A stretch of 64,000 nucleotides of DNA, from assembly GCA_947501045.1 (NCBI GenBank), contig CANMUI010000002.1, positions 186,001 through 250,000 on the forward strand, given 5' to 3'. How positions within the stretch are numbered: the first letter of the stretch is position 1; every line of letters starts with the position of its first letter. Below the pieces are notes generated by a model that was given only the letters and a program-made list of their open reading frames with translations, was not told the origin of the DNA and did not search any database. This stretch comes from an uncultured Psychrobacter sp. (GTDB lineage Bacteria; Pseudomonadota; Gammaproteobacteria; Pseudomonadales; Moraxellaceae). The translations under genes and the position numbers were made by a program. This document shows positions 60,220 through 64,000 of the stretch, one piece after another.

Positions 60220-61566
60220 ATGTTCAGCCTCGACTCTATCGCTAATAAATTTCGACTGTCATATTTTTTATTTGCCATATTACTTTGCGCTGCTTTCGTC
60301 AGTATTTTTATGTACGCTGAGACAAGGATGGAGCAAGAGTTGGTCAAAGCTCGCTTACTGCAACAGCTAGAGCTTAGTCAAGAAAAGGATGGCGATCAGC
60401 CTGTCTACACTGCAGATCCGGGCATAAAAATTTATCGCTATAATCATGCACCTGATAATTTAAAAGCTTTGGCAACCGAGACAGTGCAAGAGATGCCCGT
60501 AACCGTGCCCACCAAAGATGGCGATGTTAGAACGGAACTGCATTTTTTTCACTATCAAAAAAATAAGCAAAACTATATTTTGAGTTATTTAGAAGATAAA
60601 GAGATGGTAATGGGGAACTACCCTGTCCTTGCCATTTTTGAACACCTAGAAGACATTTTTGCCAATGCCTTGAGAGTTGCCGTTATTTTAAGCTTACTAA
60701 TTGCCGCAATATTTTCTCAGCTATCCTCTAGGCAAATTACTAAACCTTTATTAGACTTAAAAAAAGCAGTAGAAACCGATCATCAAAACTTAACCGAATT
60801 GACCCATTTGCCCTCCGAGGTTGGCGTATTAGCACGCGCTATTGATGAGAAGAATCATAAGCTTGAGCAGTATCTCAAACGTGAGCAGCTATTTACTGGA
60901 GATGTTAGCCACGAGCTGCGCACGCCTTTGACGATTATTATGGGTGCATCAGAAGTACTGGCTTCCCAGTTAGAAGGCGATAGCCGTTTGAGCGAGTTTA
61001 CTAATCGTATTAGTACTACAGCTAAAGAGACCTCTGAGATTATCAGCGCGTTATTACTACTCTCGCGTGCTCCTGAAAAACTGGACGCTCCGCAAACCTC
61101 TATCAATAGCATTGCTAACAATGAAGTGGAACGCTTAAAGTATTTGCTACGGTATAAGACTGTGACTTATGCAGTAGTCGCTGAACAAGAGTATTTTGCC
61201 TACGTACGACCTGAATTACTAAAAATGGCACTAGGAAACTTAATAAAAAATGCCTTTCAATACACGGATGAGGGTGAGGTAGTTATTATTATTGACGATA
61301 AAAAAATCACCGTTACCGATACTGGCTTGGGTATTCCTGAAGCGATGATGCCTCTACTCTATGAAAGGTTTGAGCGTTTAGAGCAAAAGAAAAATGATGG
61401 GCAATTAACTGATAAGTTCTCGTCAAAAGATTATACGAGCTATAAGGTTGATGGCACAGGGTTAGGTCTAAGTATTGTTCAGCGCATCATGACGCATATG
61501 GGCTGGCAACTTACCCATCAAGCTAATGCTGCAGGCGGTAGTACGTTTAGTATTTATTATAAATAA
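60220..61566 (+). CDS. Sensor histidine kinase, PmrB-like
   Basis: A 448-residue membrane sensor. TM1 is near residues 12-30 and TM2 near 145-165, enclosing a periplasmic sensor of about 110 residues. A HAMP linker follows (SSRQITKPLLDL), then the dimerisation/phosphoacceptor motif FTGDVSHELRTPLT (His near 232). The ATPase boxes are LGNLIKNAFQYT (N box), VTDTGLGIPE (G1) and GTGLGLSIV (G2). It is encoded directly downstream of the response regulator and should phosphorylate it. The signal could be cationic peptides or metals as for PmrB, which is an inference. Confidence 0.88.
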   Translation: MFSLDSIANKFRLSYFLFAILLCAAFVSIFMYAETRMEQELVKARLLQQLELSQEKDGDQPVYTADPGIKIYRYNHAPDNLKALATETVQEMPVTVPTKDGDVRTELHFFHYQKNKQNYILSYLEDKEMVMGNYPVLAIFEHLEDIFANALRVAVILSLLIAAIFSQLSSRQITKPLLDLKKAVETDHQNLTELTHLPSEVGVLARAIDEKNHKLEQYLKREQLFTGDVSHELRTPLTIIMGASEVLASQLEGDSRLSEFTNRISTTAKETSEIISALLLLSRAPEKLDAPQTSINSIANNEVERLKYLLRYKTVTYAVVAEQEYFAYVRPELLKMALGNLIKNAFQYTDEGEVVIIIDDKKITVTDTGLGIPEAMMPLLYERFERLEQKKNDGQLTDKFSSKDYTSYKVDGTGLGLSIVQRIMTHMGWQLTHQANAAGGSTFSIYYK

Positions 61567-61622
61567 ATTCTACTAATAAACAATCTTTAAAAGCCTAAGA
61601 CATTACAAGTTAGCAGTACAGT

Positions 61623-62603
61623 TTAAAACCATTTCTTACTTTTAAAATACACAACGATGGCCACAGTCAATGTTACCATCACACCCCACAAGGCAAAGTA
61701 ACCCTCCTTCCATTTTAACTCAGGCATATAGTCAAAATTCATACCGTAAACGCCTACCAAAAATGTTAATGGTATAAATACCACTGACACTAAGGTCAAG
61801 GTACGCATGATTTCATTCAAACGATGGCCCTGAATTGAGAATATCAGATTGGTTTTACTATCAAGCTCAAACAACTCAAAATCAATTTCATCAATCAAAT
61901 TGTTGGCTTGCTCTTTAAGTTCGGTGAAATACTTACTATCCATAGGAATAATATTAATCGTTTCCAGCTTTACAATGGTATTGCGTAAGCTTAGCGTCGC
62001 TTTCTTAAAGTTCAACATGCGACGTTTTTGCTCCTCAACCTTTTTAGTAAAATAAGGCGTTGGTTTAATATTGGTCACCTTTATCGAGTCACCGTCAGCA
62101 TTCAATAAGCTCTCAAACGTCTCTTCATAGTTTGCTATCAATGATTCAATCAACAGAAAAAGCAAATAATCTACTTTTTTGCTTCGAACTTGTCCTTTGC
62201 CTTCACTTAAGCGATCACGAATCCACTGAAAATGATTATTATGATTCTCTTGCAAACTCCATAACATATTTGACGATACAACGAAAATCAGTTGTTCATT
62301 ATCTAGATTTTTGTCATCAGTTTTTAATACCTTTAGAGCGATAAACAGGACATTATCGAGTTCGATAACCTTATTGGCATGCTCATCATCTTGCAGTAAT
62401 TTAATTAAAAAATCATCAAACTGGTTCTGGATGACAACTTGTTTCATCTCATTTAATTCACTCAATCCATAAGTATTGAGCCAAAAAACTTCGTCGCCGT
62501 GAGGCTCAAAGTTCAAAATTAAGATATCTTCGCAAGGTACTTTTGATACTGTTGAAGGTGAATAAGCGATAAGCGTCGTATTTTTTAAGAATTCGTCTGA
62601 CAT
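61623..62603 (-). CDS. corA: CorA-type magnesium/divalent cation channel
   Basis: About 326 residues. The C-terminus has two membrane helices joined by the family signature YGMNF followed by DYMPELKW, the selectivity loop of CorA channels, then a last helix and a basic tail (KSKKWF). The soluble N-terminal part is alpha/beta plus a long helical stalk. The start is ATG 62603, which has GGAGGAAAAAGG directly before it; the longer frame is not needed. It is convergent with the sensor kinase gene, with 57 bases between the stops. CorA versus a close relative such as a nickel/cobalt-transporting variant cannot be told apart. Confidence 0.88.
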   Translation of the reverse strand: MSDEFLKNTTLIAYSPSTVSKVPCEDILILNFEPHGDEVFWLNTYGLSELNEMKQVVIQNQFDDFLIKLLQDDEHANKVIELDNVLFIALKVLKTDDKNLDNEQLIFVVSSNMLWSLQENHNNHFQWIRDRLSEGKGQVRSKKVDYLLFLLIESLIANYEETFESLLNADGDSIKVTNIKPTPYFTKKVEEQKRRMLNFKKATLSLRNTIVKLETINIIPMDSKYFTELKEQANNLIDEIDFELFELDSKTNLIFSIQGHRLNEIMRTLTLVSVVFIPLTFLVGVYGMNFDYMPELKWKEGYFALWGVMVTLTVAIVVYFKSKKWF

Positions 62604-62956
62604 CCTTTTTCCTCCTATAGACACACCTTTAATCAAAACTTAGCAAGGTTGCTATTCAAGCCAAAAATAAGAGTGGTTAAATATTTGATATTTGATGACT
62701 TCTTTATTCCAAAATACGCTACAACAATGATTAAGTTAACAGATAGATGTCCTTTAGAGTGTAGCTAATACTATTTAGATAGTGATTTAACTCAGATAAG
62801 TAAGCAATATTTATTATATCTACTCGCTAAGCAAACTCTTATTTTCCGCTAAGTTTCTCCTATGTCGTCTCTCGTATTATAGATTTATACCCACGAGGTA
62901 GCTGACAAAACCACTAATGGTTTGTCAGAAATTAATTAATACAAAGGATGACTCTT
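62604..62956. other. Divergent intergenic region corA / PepSY gene
   Basis: About 350 bases, AT-rich, no gene. A ribosome-binding site AAGGAT precedes the PepSY start. No direct-repeat PmrA-like site is seen here. Confidence 0.4.
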
Positions 62957-63553
62957 ATGAAAAACTTATCAACGCTAACCAAATCAGCAATCATCGCCCT
63001 TACTATTGCAGGCGTAGGTGCAACCGCTATCGCTGCCCCTGCTGCCAATACCAAAGCCGTAACTGGATCAAGTGAAGCTGTCAGCGCTATGCAAAGTAAG
63101 ATCAGCTTAACGCAGGCAATCGATATAGCCAAACAAAATGCTAAAGGTGATCTGGTCAGCGCAGAATTCGATTATGACGACGATGATGATAATGGCAAGG
63201 GTGCTGTAACGGGCGAGTATGAAGTTGAGTTTGTATCAAACGGTACAGCTTATGAAGTCAAGATTGATGCTAATACTGGTAAAGTCATTGAGACTGAGCA
63301 AGAAAAACTAGATAAAGAAGATATGGCTGAATACAGCGCTATGAAGCAAGCCAAAGTTACACTAACTAGTGCTATGCAAAAAGCCACTCAAAGCGTAAAT
63401 GGTAAAGTCATCGGTGTTGAGTTCGAGCTTGAAAAAGGTCAAGCTTTGTACGATATCGAAGTTGTCAAAGACAATCAGATATATGACGTGAGTATAGACG
63501 CCAATACTGGCAAAGTTCTAAGCAGCCAAGTTGACATGGAGGATGATGGTTAA
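62957..63553 (+). CDS. Exported protein with two PepSY domains
   Basis: A protein of about 198 residues with a signal peptide (MKNLSTLTKSAIIALT, cleavage near AIAAP) and two PepSY-type domains. Each begins with a helix (LTQAIDIAKQNAKG; LTSAMQKATQSVNG) and ends with the repeat VKIDANTGKV or VSIDANTGKV. The first carries an acidic loop of five aspartates that could bind a metal. PepSY proteins sit in the periplasm and are thought to inhibit peptidases or to regulate sensors. I start at ATG 62957, which has AAGGA eight bases upstream. Such proteins are often encoded beside PmrAB-type sensors, which fits here, but the role is unknown. Confidence 0.82.
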   Translation: MKNLSTLTKSAIIALTIAGVGATAIAAPAANTKAVTGSSEAVSAMQSKISLTQAIDIAKQNAKGDLVSAEFDYDDDDDNGKGAVTGEYEVEFVSNGTAYEVKIDANTGKVIETEQEKLDKEDMAEYSAMKQAKVTLTSAMQKATQSVNGKVIGVEFELEKGQALYDIEVVKDNQIYDVSIDANTGKVLSSQVDMEDDG

Positions 63554-63594
63554 AAAGTAAGCAAAGCTAAATACTAACTCTTCATTAATGGGAT

Positions 63595-63644
63595 GCAGTA
63601 GCCAATACCTTAATCAAACTCGGTATTCGCTATTGCTTTTTATT
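63595..63644 (+). terminator. Rho-independent terminator after the PepSY gene
   Basis: A 15-bp imperfect stem (GCAGTAGCCAATACC pairing with GGTATTCGCTATTGC, two mismatches) followed by TTTTTATT. Confidence 0.7.
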
Positions 63645-63657
63645 ATATGAAATTCAT

Positions 63658-63674
63658 CTTAACGCGATCTTAAC
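63658..63674 (+). promoter_or_regulatory. PmrA-box-like site upstream of dgkA
   Basis: CTTAAC-GCGAT-CTTAAC: the same two half-sites, at the same 11-base spacing, as the site before eptA. It is 65 bases before the dgkA start (60 in eptA). Confidence 0.7.
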
Positions 63675-63738
63675 ATGCACCGTAATATCATTAAGACCTG
63701 CCAGCTATTCTAATCTTAATAAATACTAAGCTATCGAT

Positions 63739-64000
63739 ATGAATAATTCCAAGACTACTGCTCTGAGCCACGAACATACAAATCTTGATTATAAAAATCA
63801 GCCTGTATCTGATGATACTTTTGTAGCGGATAGTTTTGCAAATGAGGCTAAAGGTAAAAAAGGGCTAGCTCGTATTGTAAAAGCTACAGGATACTCTATA
63901 GATGGCTTTAAGGCGGCTTATAAGTTTGAAGCAGCATTTAGACAAGTTATCTGGCTCAATCTCTTATTGTTCATGGTCATCATATTTATGCCTTTTAACG
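63739..64000 (+). CDS. dgkA: Diacylglycerol kinase DgkA, C-terminus beyond window
   Basis: The first 87 codons of a diacylglycerol kinase. After a hydrophilic N-terminal extension of about 40 residues comes RIVKATGYSIDGFKAAYKFE, AAFRQVIWLN and the first membrane helix, the signature of the small bacterial DgkA trimer (E. coli: about 120 residues, no such extension). It phosphorylates diacylglycerol to phosphatidic acid. EptA releases diacylglycerol each time it uses phosphatidylethanolamine, so joint control with eptA makes sense. The catalytic part lies beyond the window edge. Confidence 0.9.
   Translation, partial: MNNSKTTALSHEHTNLDYKNQPVSDDTFVADSFANEAKGKKGLARIVKATGYSIDGFKAAYKFEAAFRQVIWLNLLLFMVIIFMPFN

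Overview
The window looks like chromosomal DNA of a Moraxellaceae bacterium, most probably Psychrobacter. The base composition is AT-rich and the right end carries a lipid A phosphoethanolamine transferase very close in motif content to the MCR/EptA proteins of that family, next to its two-component system. The genus is an inference; no 16S or other marker gene is present. About 56 kb is a dense defence island. The last 7 kb is ordinary core genome.

Layout. (1) 1-2723, minus strand: three co-directional genes of unknown function, one cut by the window edge. (2) 2875-10669, plus strand: a restriction-modification-like operon with an MmeI-family adenine methyltransferase whose N-terminal nuclease region appears dead, two exported paralogous proteins, an SF2 helicase and a GIY-YIG protein. 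(3) 10724-16251: a DUF3293 protein, McrB with an inserted EVE-like domain, McrC, and a zinc-ribbon/GIY-YIG protein. (4) 16298-21110: UmuC and UmuD in reversed order, then a decayed stretch with a broken small periplasmic protein, an exonuclease tail and a DUF927 tail. (5) 21806-28605, minus: a complete four-gene Wadjet (JetC-JetB-JetA-JetD) condensin-type plasmid-defence operon, bracketed by two 189-bp diverged direct repeats. (6) 29211-32234, minus: a compact operon of radical SAM enzyme, PHP phosphoesterase and phosphoribosyltransferase-like protein. (7) 32354-33270: an IS5-type insertion sequence with a frameshifted transposase.

(8) 33300-55536, minus: the most striking content, a run of twelve genes over 22 kb. 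It starts with two different CARF-family proteins (NE0113 type and APE2256 type) and continues with two vWA proteins, a PP2C phosphatase and a kinase with a zinc ribbon (the TerY-P triad plus an extra vWA protein). It then encodes an Upf1-like SF1 helicase, a protein with a HEPN-like RNxxxH motif, a coiled-coil McrB-type AAA ATPase, a 1245-residue DUF2357-like protein, a HerA/FtsK-type ATPase with a Ser/Thr/Gly-rich linker, and a small glycine-zipper protein. No CRISPR array, Cas10 or CD-NTase is visible. My reading is a ligand-sensing, phosphorylation-controlled DNA/RNA-targeting defence system.

The right edge of the island is marked by a 3' fragment of a tRNA with anticodon CAT (56480-56529). 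This is the usual scar of an element integrated into a tRNA gene. After it come gene fragments (esterase, DedA), then eptA, a PmrAB-like regulator pair, corA, a PepSY protein and the start of dgkA. Matching PmrA-box-like direct repeats (CTTAAC-N5-CTTAAC) lie upstream of both eptA and dgkA. That fits a lipid A modification regulon in which DgkA recycles the diacylglycerol released by EptA.
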